Positions 58,003 through 64,000 of a stretch of DNA of 64,000 nucleotides are shown here, in pieces. This DNA is from Micromonospora andamanensis. Its GTDB lineage: Bacteria; Actinomycetota; Actinomycetes; Mycobacteriales; Micromonosporaceae. Position numbers and translations under genes: made by a program. The DNA lies in the NCBI RefSeq assembly GCF_016863495.1, contig NZ_BOOZ01000007.1, positions 1 through 64,000 on the forward strand, given 5' to 3'. How positions within the stretch are numbered: position 1 is the stretch's first letter; every line of letters starts with the position of its first letter. The notes beneath the pieces were generated by a model. It saw only the letters and a list, made by a program, of their open reading frames with translations, was not told where the DNA came from and did no database searches.

Positions 58003-59552
58003 TGGGCTCCCTGCACAGCGAGCGTCGGGAAACTCCCGAGGTTTCCCGGTCTCCAGAGAGGTGGTCATCGGTGCGGACCGTTGACGGGCGTACTGATCAG
58101 GTGGTCGTCGTCGGGGCCGGCCTCGGCGGCCTGGCCTGCGCGCTGCACCTGGCGGGCAGTGGACGCCAGGTGACAGTGCTGGAACGCGAGGCGGTGCCGG
58201 GCGGGCGGGCCGGTCGACTCAGCGTCGACGGCTACGAGTTCGACACCGGCCCCACGGTGCTCACCATGCCCGACCTGATCGCCGAGGCGCTCGCAGCGGT
58301 CGGCGAGGAGCTGACCGACTGGCTCGATCTGATGCCGCTCGACCCGGCCTACCGCGCCTACTACCCGGACGGCTCCACGCTCGACGTGCTCACCGACACC
58401 ACTGCGATGGCGGCGGAGATCTCCCGGGTCTGCGGGCCCCGGGAGGCCGACGGCTACCTGCGGTTCGTCGACTTCGCCCGAAACCTGTGGCGACTGGAGC
58501 GGGCCGACTTCATCGAGCGCAATCTCGACGCCCCCACCGACCTGCTCACCGGCAACCTGCTCAAACTCGTCGCCACGGGTGCCTTCCGTCGACTCCAGAC
58601 CAAGATCGATCAGTTCTTCCGGGACCCGCGCACCCGACGGATCTTCTCCTTCCAGGCGATGTACGCCGGCCTCGCCCCACACGACGCGCTGGCCATCTAC
58701 GCCGTCATCGCGTACCTCGACTCGGTGGCCGGGGTCTTCTTCCCGCGCGGCGGCATCCACGCGGTCTCCCGGGGGCTGGCCGGCGCCGCCGAGAAGCACG
58801 GCGTACGGATCCGGTACGGCACCACCGTCACCCGGGTGGAGACCGCGAACGGTCGAGCCACAGGTGTGGTGACAGCTGACGGGGAGTTCGTCCCCGCCGA
58901 CGCCGTGGTGCTCAACCCCGACCTTCCGGTGGCCTACCGCGACCTGCTGCCGCCGACCCGGCAGCGCCGGCTCACCTACTCGCCCTCGTGTGTCGTGCTG
59001 CACGTCGGCTCGACCCAGGGCTACGGGCGCATCGCCCATCACAACATCCACTTCGGGCGGGCCTGGCAGGGCACCTTCGACGAGGTCATCAGGCGGGGAA
59101 ACCTGATGTCCGATCCGTCCCTGCTGGTCACCAACCCGAGCCGGACGGACCCGTCGGTGGCCCCCAGTGGCCGGCACACCTACTACGTGCTGGCTCCGGT
59201 GCCGAACCTCGACCGGGCACCGTTCGACTGGCGCGGCGACCTCACCGCCCGCTACACCGACCAGCTCATCACCACCCTGGAGGAGCGCGGCTACGTCGGC
59301 TTCGGCGCGGGCGTGGAGGTGCTGCGGGCGATCACTCCGGCGGAATGGGCCGAGCAGGGCATGGCTGCCGGTACGCCGTTCGCCTCCGCGCACACGCTGT
59401 TCCAGACGGGCCCGTTCCGGCCGTCGAACCTGCACCGCTCGCTGTCCAACGTGGTGTTCGTCGGCTCGGGCACCCAACCCGGCGTCGGCGTACCGATGGT
59501 GCTCATCTCCGGCAAGCTAGCCGCCGCCCGGATCACCGGGGAGCAGCGGTGA
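57999..59552 (+). CDS. crtI: Phytoene desaturase
   Basis: The 517-residue protein is a CrtI-type desaturase: dinucleotide motif VVVVGAGLGGLACALHLAGS near residue 35, EREAVPGGRAGRL near residue 63, FFPRGGIHAVSRGLAGAAEK near residue 246, and the C-terminal FVGSGTQPGVGVPMVL with the family's GTxPGxGVP. It converts phytoene to lycopene or intermediates. Tandem ATGs (57999, 58002) follow GGAGGG; a GTG at 58071 is closer to the usual CrtI start. It overlaps crtE. Confidence 0.93.
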   Translation: MMGSLHSERRETPEVSRSPERWSSVRTVDGRTDQVVVVGAGLGGLACALHLAGSGRQVTVLEREAVPGGRAGRLSVDGYEFDTGPTVLTMPDLIAEALAAVGEELTDWLDLMPLDPAYRAYYPDGSTLDVLTDTTAMAAEISRVCGPREADGYLRFVDFARNLWRLERADFIERNLDAPTDLLTGNLLKLVATGAFRRLQTKIDQFFRDPRTRRIFSFQAMYAGLAPHDALAIYAVIAYLDSVAGVFFPRGGIHAVSRGLAGAAEKHGVRIRYGTTVTRVETANGRATGVVTADGEFVPADAVVLNPDLPVAYRDLLPPTRQRRLTYSPSCVVLHVGSTQGYGRIAHHNIHFGRAWQGTFDEVIRRGNLMSDPSLLVTNPSRTDPSVAPSGRHTYYVLAPVPNLDRAPFDWRGDLTARYTDQLITTLEERGYVGFGAGVEVLRAITPAEWAEQGMAAGTPFASAHTLFQTGPFRPSNLHRSLSNVVFVGSGTQPGVGVPMVLISGKLAAARITGEQR

Positions 59553-59607
59553 TCCCGAGCAGCCAGGCGGTGCCGGGCCGCGCGCTCGGGAACGGTGGGT
59601 GGCGCTG

Positions 59608-60198
59608 ATGCCGCAGTCCCGGGAGAGCCACCTCGTCGAGCTGGTCGACGACGCCGGCCAGCCCGTCGGGGAGGCCACTGTGGCCGCCGCCCACCAGCCG
59701 CCCGGTCAGTTGCACCGGGCGTTCTCCGTGATGCTCGTGGCGCCCGACGGCCGGGTGCTGCTCCAGCGACGGGCCGCGACGAAAACCCGCTTCCCGTTGC
59801 GCTGGGCGAACTCCTGCTGCGGCCACCCCAAGCCCGGTGAGGCCCTGGCCGAGGCCGCCAACCGGCGGCTGTCGGAGGAACTGGGCGCCGGACCGGTACC
59901 GCTGAGCGAGGTCGGCGTCTACGTCTACCGGGCCGAGGATCCGGCCACCGGGCGGGTCGAGGTCGAGTACGACCACGTCCTGCGCGGCGCGTTTCCCACC
60001 GACGGGCCACTACGCCCGGAGCCGGCCGAGGTGGCGGAGCTGCGCTGGGTCGAGCCGACCCAGCTGGCCGCCGCGCTGCACCACGACCCCGACGCCTACG
60101 CACCGTGGCTGGGTGGCGTACTGGATCGGCTGCTGCAACCCGCGAAACCGCCCGGCCGGCCGACCGACGACGCGCCGGAGCGGCCGGGTGGCCGATGA
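59608..60198 (+). CDS. idi: Isopentenyl-diphosphate delta-isomerase, type 1
   Basis: The 196-residue protein is a Nudix-fold IPP isomerase: HRAFSVMLVAPDGRVLLQRR near residue 36, the active Cys in WANSCCGHPKPGE near residue 68, the Nudix-like AANRRLSEELGA, and the Glu in VEYDHVLRG near residue 120. It supplies dimethylallyl diphosphate for crtE. ATG 59608 is preferred; a GTG lies nine bases earlier. The stop overlaps the regulator gene. The unexplained 55-base gap to crtI encodes nothing clear. Confidence 0.92.
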   Translation: MPQSRESHLVELVDDAGQPVGEATVAAAHQPPGQLHRAFSVMLVAPDGRVLLQRRAATKTRFPLRWANSCCGHPKPGEALAEAANRRLSEELGAGPVPLSEVGVYVYRAEDPATGRVEVEYDHVLRGAFPTDGPLRPEPAEVAELRWVEPTQLAAALHHDPDAYAPWLGGVLDRLLQPAKPPGRPTDDAPERPGGR

Positions 60199-61129
60199 GG
60201 CGCTGAGCGCGGGCGTCGTCGCCCAGCGCCTGGGGGTCGCGGTGACCACGCTGCGCACCTGGCACCAGCGGTACGGCCTCGGGCCCAGCCAGCACACTCC
60301 GGGCCACCACCGGCGCTACACCCCGGCCGACCTGGCCCGGCTCGAGGTGATGCGGCGGCTCACCGCCGACGGGGTCAGCCCCGCCGAGGCGGCCAGATGG
60401 GCCCGCCAGGCACCCGACGCCCTGGCGTCCGTCGGCGTCTCCGCCGGCAAGCGCAGAAGACGGGACGGCGGTGGTACGACCATCCCGGTCGGCCGGGCCG
60501 GTCCGGCGGCCCGGGGGCTGGCCCGGGCGGCGATGCGACTGGACGCCGAGGCCATCAGTGAGACGATCTCCCGCGCCATCGCCGCCGACGGTGTGGTCAC
60601 GACCTGGGACCGGCTGTTGCGCCCGCTGCTCGTCGGTATCGGCGAGCGGCACGTCGCCACCGGCGCGCTTATCGAGGTCGAACACCTGGTGTCCCGCTGC
60701 GTCTCGGCGGCGTTGGGCGCGGTGGCGTCCGCCGGCCCCGCTGCCGGGCCACCGCGCGTCCTGCTCTCCTGCGCCGACGAGGAGCAGCACAGCCTGCCGC
60801 TGGAGGCGCTGGCCGCGGCGCTGGCCGAGGCCGGCGTCGGCTACCGGATGCTCGGTGCCCGGGTGCCGGTGACGGCGCTGCTCGCTGCGATCGACCGGAC
60901 CGGACCGGCTGCCGTGGTGCTCTGGTCGCAGACTCGGGCCACCGCCGACCCGGCCCAGCTCACCGCCCTGCTCTCCGCGCCGAGCCGGCCGCTGCTGGTG
61001 CTCGCGGCCGGGCCGGGCTGGCCGGCCCGGAATCTGCCGGCCGGGGTGGTCCGTCCGACGGACCTGACCGAGGCGGTCTCGCTCACCGTCGCCGTGCATG
61101 ACTCCCTGAATCGTCCGGCCGCTTCCTGA
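60188..61129 (+). CDS. MerR-type regulator with B12-binding-like domain (LitR/CarH-like)
   Basis: The 313-residue protein has an N-terminal MerR helix-turn-helix (VVAQRLGVAVTTLRTWHQRY, about residues 10-29) and a C-terminal helix bundle plus Rossmann-like domain (VLLSCADEEQHSLPLEAL near 191-208), as in light-sensing CarH/LitR. Key cobalamin residues differ: the Trp of W-x9-EH is His155 (EH at 165-166 present), and the E-x-H motif H201 lacks the usual following Gly (Pro204). It could sense B12 poorly, like CarA-type or B12-independent relatives. The gene overlaps idi, in the crt locus with phr, so it likely controls light-induced carotenoid synthesis. Confidence 0.82.
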   Translation: MADEALSAGVVAQRLGVAVTTLRTWHQRYGLGPSQHTPGHHRRYTPADLARLEVMRRLTADGVSPAEAARWARQAPDALASVGVSAGKRRRRDGGGTTIPVGRAGPAARGLARAAMRLDAEAISETISRAIAADGVVTTWDRLLRPLLVGIGERHVATGALIEVEHLVSRCVSAALGAVASAGPAAGPPRVLLSCADEEQHSLPLEALAAALAEAGVGYRMLGARVPVTALLAAIDRTGPAAVVLWSQTRATADPAQLTALLSAPSRPLLVLAAGPGWPARNLPAGVVRPTDLTEAVSLTVAVHDSLNRPAAS

Positions 61130-61209
61130 CCCGCAGTGGGTCCACCCAAATCGGGTGAACTAGCGTCGGGGGGGTCCGCGAACCCCGAACCCCCTCTCGG
61201 AAGCGAACG

Positions 61210-61992
61210 ATGCGTCACCGTGTCCTGCTGGTTGTCCTGGTTGTCCTGCTCGTCGCCGGCTGCGGCGACCGTGGTGACAACAGCCCGGAGGCCACCGCCC
61301 CGTCCAGCCCGCCTCCCTCGGCCGCCCTTCCGCCGGAGGCGAGCCCGTCGCCGACCCGCACCGTGCCGCCGAAGCCGGCACTACGACCGCTGCCGACGAA
61401 GCTGCCGGCCGGTCTGGTCCGTACCACAGGCACCAGGAAGGTGGCCCTCACCTTCGACGACGGACCCGACCCGGCCTGGACGCCGAAGGTGCTCGACCGG
61501 TTGAAGGCGGCCAAGGTGAAAGCCACCTTCTGCGTGGTGGGTACCCAGGTCCGCAAGCACCCGGGCCTGCTGCGGCGGATCGTCCGGGAGGGGCACCAGC
61601 TCTGCAACCACAGCTGGAACCACGATCTCGACCTGGCCCGGCGGCCGGTCCCCGAGATCCGCGCCGACCTGGTTCGCACCAACCGGGAGATCCGGCGGGC
61701 GGTACCCGACGCGAAGGTGCCGTTCTACCGCCAGCCCGGGGGCCGGTGGACCGCCGAGGTGGTGAAGGTCGCCAAGCAGCTCGACATGCGCTCCTTGCAC
61801 TGGACCGTCGACCCGCAGGACTGGGCGAAGCCGACCGCGGCCACCATCGAGAAGCGGGTGAAACGGTCAGCCCGTCCCGGTGCCGTGGTCCTGCTGCACG
61901 ACGGGGGCGGCAACCGCTCGGCCACCCTCGCGGCCTGCGCCAAGGTGATCAGCGGTCTGAAGCGCGACCACGGCGTCGCGCGGCTCACCTAG
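61210..61992 (+). CDS. Polysaccharide deacetylase lipoprotein
   Basis: The 260-residue protein has a lipoprotein signal (VVLVVLLVAGCG, Cys near residue 18), a Pro/Ser-rich linker (30-65) and a NodB-type deacetylase domain: TFDDGPDPAWT near residue 80 (metal Asp), HSWNHD near residue 138 (His pair) and a C-terminal VLLHDGGGNR (His). It should remove acetyl groups from cell-wall or surface glycans, acting outside the membrane. ATG 61210 follows CTCTCGGAAGCG. It is monocistronic; a GTCCACCC/GGGTGAAC inverted repeat lies upstream at 61140-61160. Confidence 0.9.
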   Translation: MRHRVLLVVLVVLLVAGCGDRGDNSPEATAPSSPPPSAALPPEASPSPTRTVPPKPALRPLPTKLPAGLVRTTGTRKVALTFDDGPDPAWTPKVLDRLKAAKVKATFCVVGTQVRKHPGLLRRIVREGHQLCNHSWNHDLDLARRPVPEIRADLVRTNREIRRAVPDAKVPFYRQPGGRWTAEVVKVAKQLDMRSLHWTVDPQDWAKPTAATIEKRVKRSARPGAVVLLHDGGGNRSATLAACAKVISGLKRDHGVARLT

Positions 61993-62146
61993 ACCACCTC
62001 CGAGCTGGTGTTTTCCGGGGCGTTGTGGCTGCCGCCATACCGGTTTGGTCGACCGGTACGCCATCACGTATGCTTTCGAAGCCTCCGGCGGGGCCGGATG
62101 GGAGCAAGTCCGTTCAACGTTGCGAGTGTGCAATGATGGCGGGGCC

Positions 62147-62219
62147 GCCCTCATCGTCTAGCGGCCCAGGACGCCGCCCTTTCAAGGCGGTAGCACGGGT
62201 TCGAATCCCGTTGGGGGCA
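62147..62219 (+). tRNA. tRNA-Glu (TTC)
   Basis: The cloverleaf is complete: acceptor GCCCTCA (62147-62153) pairs with TGGGGGC (62212-62218), anticodon loop CTTTCAA with TTC, and T-arm GGTTCGAATCC. It is the first of three tRNAs in tandem; CCA is not encoded. This Glu-Asp-Phe order is common in actinobacteria. Confidence 0.95.
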
Positions 62220-62221
62220 CG

Positions 62222-62239
62222 CTCCGGCTCAGGCCGGAG
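62222..62239. terminator. Hairpin after tRNA-Glu
   Basis: CTCCGGC-TCAG-GCCGGAG begins three bases after the tRNA-Glu discriminator base. It could be a terminator or a processing signal between tandem tRNAs; no T-run follows, so processing is equally likely. Confidence 0.45.
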
Positions 62240-62252
62240 GCAACACCAGCAA

Positions 62253-62326
62253 GGTCCTGTGGAGCAGTTGGAGTGCTCGCCGCCCTGTCAAGGCGGAGGT
62301 CGCGGGTTCAAGTCCCGTCAGGACCG
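62253..62326 (+). tRNA. tRNA-Asp (GTC)
   Basis: Acceptor GGTCCTG (62253-62259) pairs with CAGGACC (62319-62325), the anticodon loop CTGTCAA carries GTC, and the T-arm is GGTTCAAGTCC. All 74 bases fold without mismatches of note. Second gene in the Glu-Asp-Phe cluster. Confidence 0.95.
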
Positions 62327-62335
62327 CAAGCGCTG

Positions 62336-62358
62336 ACGCCGCGCCCCTCGCGCGGCGT
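62336..62358. terminator. Hairpin after tRNA-Asp
   Basis: ACGCCGCG-CCCCTCG-CGCGGCGT, about ten bases after tRNA-Asp, has an 8-base perfect stem and is followed by TTC. Likely a terminator or a processing element between tRNA-Asp and tRNA-Phe. Confidence 0.5.
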
Positions 62359-62429
62359 TCTGCGTATCGGGGCATGCGACCCGTCCCAGCGGCGATCCCG
62401 CAGGTTGGGTAGCATGAGCCGAGCACCAC

Positions 62430-62503
62430 GGCCAGGTAGCTCAGTTGGTACGAGCGTCCGACTGAAAATCGGAAGGTCGGCGGTTCGACCCCGCCCCTGG
62501 CCA
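62430..62503 (+). tRNA. tRNA-Phe (GAA)
   Basis: Acceptor GGCCAGG (62430-62436) pairs with CCTGGCC (62496-62502), the anticodon loop CTGAAAA carries GAA, and the T-arm is GGTTCGACCCC. Third tRNA of the cluster, separated by about 100 bases from tRNA-Asp. Confidence 0.95.
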
Positions 62504-62527
62504 CATAGCCTTTCGCCGGGCTACTGC

Positions 62528-62561
62528 AACGCCGATCAGCGGAAACGCCGGTCGGCGTTTT
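62528..62561 (+). terminator. Terminator of the tRNA cluster
   Basis: AACGCCGA (62528-62535) and TCGGCGTT (62552-62559) form the stem and are followed by a T-rich run (TTTTGCTTT). This is the clearest intrinsic terminator in the window, 25 bases past tRNA-Phe. Confidence 0.75.
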
Positions 62562-62569
62562 GCTTTGCG

Positions 62570-62908
62570 TCAACGCCGGAGCAGGAAGAACCATCCCACA
62601 GCTGTCACGAGAAGCAGCAGCGCCAGTGCGAACAGAACCCGTCCACCCACGACGGGCACGGCGACGAGTGACGGCACCTGCTGGACGAACAGGCTCGCAC
62701 CGAGCAGCGCGAGGAAGCCACCACGCCGGAGCGGCTCGGACCGCTGGCTCTCGGTCAGGCGCGCAACCCGCACCCAGACGGTGGGGAACCGCCGCGTCAC
62801 CGCGACCCGTACGCCGAGTACGACCACGACAAGGCTGAGGACCACGCTGACGAGTCGCAGGGCGACCCATACCGGGTCCGGGTCATCCACGGTCACGCGA
62901 CCAATCAT
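62570..62908 (-). CDS. Small membrane protein
   Basis: The 112-residue protein has three hydrophobic segments (LVSVVLSLVVVVLGVRVAV, FLALLGASLFVQQVPSLVAV and a C-terminal ALALLLLVTAVGWFFLL), with short basic loops. I recognise no family. It converges with the tRNA terminator, and its start faces the cysteine-rich cluster across 68 bases. The second-strand frame in this region is weaker, so I favour this reading. Confidence 0.6.
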   Translation of the reverse strand: MIGRVTVDDPDPVWVALRLVSVVLSLVVVVLGVRVAVTRRFPTVWVRVARLTESQRSEPLRRGGFLALLGASLFVQQVPSLVAVPVVGGRVLFALALLLLVTAVGWFFLLRR

Positions 62909-62976
62909 TCACCTGAGGTCAATGCCCGGCCCCAAAGCTTGCATCCGGTACCTGGGTACAGGCTTACCGTCGGGAT

Positions 62977-63342
62977 ATGAGAGACCAGGACATCATCACC
63001 GGAGAGGCCGGTGCGGGGTGGGTGCCGGATGTCTGCACCCTGCCGACGGCGGACAGACCGCTTCGGCTCGCCGAGTTCGACAGGTTCTTCGCCGACGCCG
63101 TACGCGCTGCGCAGCGGGTGTCAGCCCAGCATCTGCGGCTGTGGCTCGACAACGCGACACAGGTGGAGGAGACGGCCCGCGAGCTGACCGCTCGCGAGTC
63201 GTCGTGCTGCTCGTTCTTCGCCTTCGACCTGTCCCGACCCGATCCGGACTCGCTGACCTTGGATGTACGGGTGCCAGCGGGGCACGTCGACGTGCTCGAC
63301 GCGCTCGCCGAAACGGCTGCCGCCGTCCGGCGACAGCGATGA
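62977..63342 (+). CDS. Hypothetical protein with SCC motif
   Basis: The 121-residue soluble protein contains a conserved-looking SSCCSFFAFD (Cys pair near residues 77-78) after a helix ATQVEETARELTARES, and a C-terminal helical tail. The CC pair near MerR-type regulators suggests metal or thiol chemistry, but I do not recognise a named family. The stop overlaps the start of the MerR gene (ATGA), so they are coupled. Confidence 0.72.
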   Translation: MRDQDIITGEAGAGWVPDVCTLPTADRPLRLAEFDRFFADAVRAAQRVSAQHLRLWLDNATQVEETARELTARESSCCSFFAFDLSRPDPDSLTLDVRVPAGHVDVLDALAETAAAVRRQR

Positions 63343-63785
63343 CGTCGTCCGGGCTACGCAGTGGGGAGCTGGCTGACGCGGCCGGCGTCAACCAGCAGAC
63401 CCTGCGTTACTACGAACGGCGTGGGCTGCTCGCCTCCCCGCAGCGGTCGCCGGGTGGGCACCGGATCTATCCGGCCGAAACGGTCACCCTGCTACGGATC
63501 ATCAAGACGGCGCAGCGTCTCGGTTTCACCCTCAACGAGGTCGCCGACCTGCTCGACGCCGGCCGCCACCGCCACGGCCGCCGACCCGACAGCGGGTTGC
63601 AAGCCCGCGCCAGGGACAAACTCGCCGAGATCGAGCAGAAGCTGACGGACCTCACGGTCATCCGCGACACCCTGCGCGCAGCCATCTCCGCCGGCTGTGA
63701 CGACCTGGTCTCCTGCGCTGACAGCCCCTGCTGCCCACTGCCCTTCGCTGAACTCGCCCAAAGGAACGACAATGCCGGACACTGA
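63339..63785 (+). CDS. MerR-family regulator, Cys-rich C-terminus
   Basis: The 148-residue protein has a MerR helix-turn-helix (RSGELADAAGVNQQTLRYYE, RRGLLASPQRSPGGHRIYP) and a coiled-coil dimer helix (ARDKLAEIEQKLTDLTVIRD). The C-terminus is rich in Cys: GCDDLVSCADSPCCPLP (residues about 117-134). Mercury MerR uses three Cys; the one near position 82 is missing here (region LLDAGRHRHG), so the metal or ligand may differ. It is coupled to the upstream gene and overlaps the next small frame. Confidence 0.83.
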   Translation: MTSSGLRSGELADAAGVNQQTLRYYERRGLLASPQRSPGGHRIYPAETVTLLRIIKTAQRLGFTLNEVADLLDAGRHRHGRRPDSGLQARARDKLAEIEQKLTDLTVIRDTLRAAISAGCDDLVSCADSPCCPLPFAELAQRNDNAGH

Positions 63786-63996
63786 GCCCCTGCCGACCTG
63801 GCCCGGCCTGCATGTGCGCCCCGCCGCCGACCTCAGGGTCCGTCGGGCCGCGAGGAGAGGTCGAACGGGATCTCCTGCCGACGGGGTGCGTCGCCTGCTG
63901 CCGTCCGGTCTGACCGGCCTCGCGGCAGCCGCCTGTGCCGACGGATGCTCCGGCGGTAGCTGCTCCTGCGGCACCCCGAGCGGGGCGCGGACGTGA
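63772..63996 (+). CDS. Small cysteine-rich protein
   Basis: The 74-residue frame starts at ATG 63772 (AAAGGAA upstream) and overlaps the MerR stop. It has a charged N-terminus and ends CADGCSGGSCSCGTPSGA, giving four Cys in eleven residues. That looks like a metal-binding or thiol peptide. I do not recognise a family, and nothing after 63996 is visible. It may be the functional target of the MerR gene. Confidence 0.5.
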   Translation: MPDTEPLPTWPGLHVRPAADLRVRRAARRGRTGSPADGVRRLLPSGLTGLAAAACADGCSGGSCSCGTPSGART

Positions 63997-64000
63997 GCAT

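Noticed and set aside
61140..61160. GTCCACCC/GGGTGAAC inverted repeat before the deacetylase gene
   Set aside because: One mismatch in eight and no regulator known; noted in the gene entry, but not called as an operator.
62147..62503. CRISPR-like array in the tRNA region
   Set aside because: The repeated elements (GGTTCGA-type and GCCGCCCT..CAAGGCGG stems) are shared tRNA arms, not CRISPR repeats. No regularly spaced repeat array was found elsewhere.

Overview
The window is high-GC actinobacterial DNA. The gene content (XRE/DUF397 regulator pairs, a Tad-type pilus locus, a carotenoid locus with photolyase and a MerR-type regulator, frequent GTG starts and 4-base ATGA/GTGA overlaps) fits a Micromonosporaceae genome, most likely Micromonospora or a close relative. 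This rests on content and codon habit only; no marker gene was compared.

Positions 1-20939 look accessory. They open with two unrelated HTH regulators on the minus strand (one cut by the window edge, one paired with a DUF397 protein). A long plus-strand series (about 2609-14408) follows. Its core is five nearly contiguous genes: an APC-family permease, an unknown protein with a Pro/Gly/His-rich N-terminus, a PLP-dependent histidine-decarboxylase-like enzyme, a histone-deacetylase-fold amidohydrolase with an intact zinc site, and a SAM methyltransferase. A frameshifted lipoprotein relic, a winged-helix protein, an EEP-fold phosphodiesterase, a LivF-like ATPase with no permease, a membrane-anchored protein and a hypothetical protein follow. 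Next comes a conflict island: a PD-(D/E)XK-type nuclease on the minus strand, then a tightly overlapped three-gene unit (DUF4297-like nuclease, small winged-helix middle component, coiled-coil ABC/Rad50-type ATPase with zinc finger) that matches the layout of ABC three-component (ABC-3C) systems. A tRNA-Lys(TTT) gene closes the region.

Positions 21000-31800 hold small modules: YefM-YoeB with a palindromic operator, a SUKH/SMI1-type protein, a VOC protein, a Phd/VapC-like pair whose PIN gene is frameshifted, and several regulator/target pairs with readable operators (TetR-SDR, MarR-ABC exporter, TetR-DUF4386), plus DUF1349, DUF2332 and zinc-ribbon proteins.

Positions 31771-44650 carry a GH65 glycoside phosphorylase/hydrolase and a Tad pilus locus: a prepilin peptidase facing away, then lipoprotein, secreted protein, SAF protein, TadZ, TadA, TadB, TadC, a divergent pilin-like peptide, three TadE/F/G-type pseudopilins and a LysM-type membrane protein.

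Positions 44739-64000 look like core chromosome: a Rieske/DUF2231 protein, an enoyl-CoA hydratase, an alpha-glucoside uptake operon (substrate-binding protein, two permeases, GH13 enzyme, LacI repressor), a flavin disulfide reductase, then the carotenoid locus (photolyase and phytoene synthase leftward; GGPP synthase, phytoene desaturase, IPP isomerase and a LitR/CarH-like regulator rightward). No lycopene cyclase lies in the window. A polysaccharide deacetylase lipoprotein, a tRNA-Glu/Asp/Phe cluster with hairpins, and a small cysteine-rich MerR cluster running to the right edge complete it. No rRNA, CRISPR array, insertion sequence or integrase was recognised.
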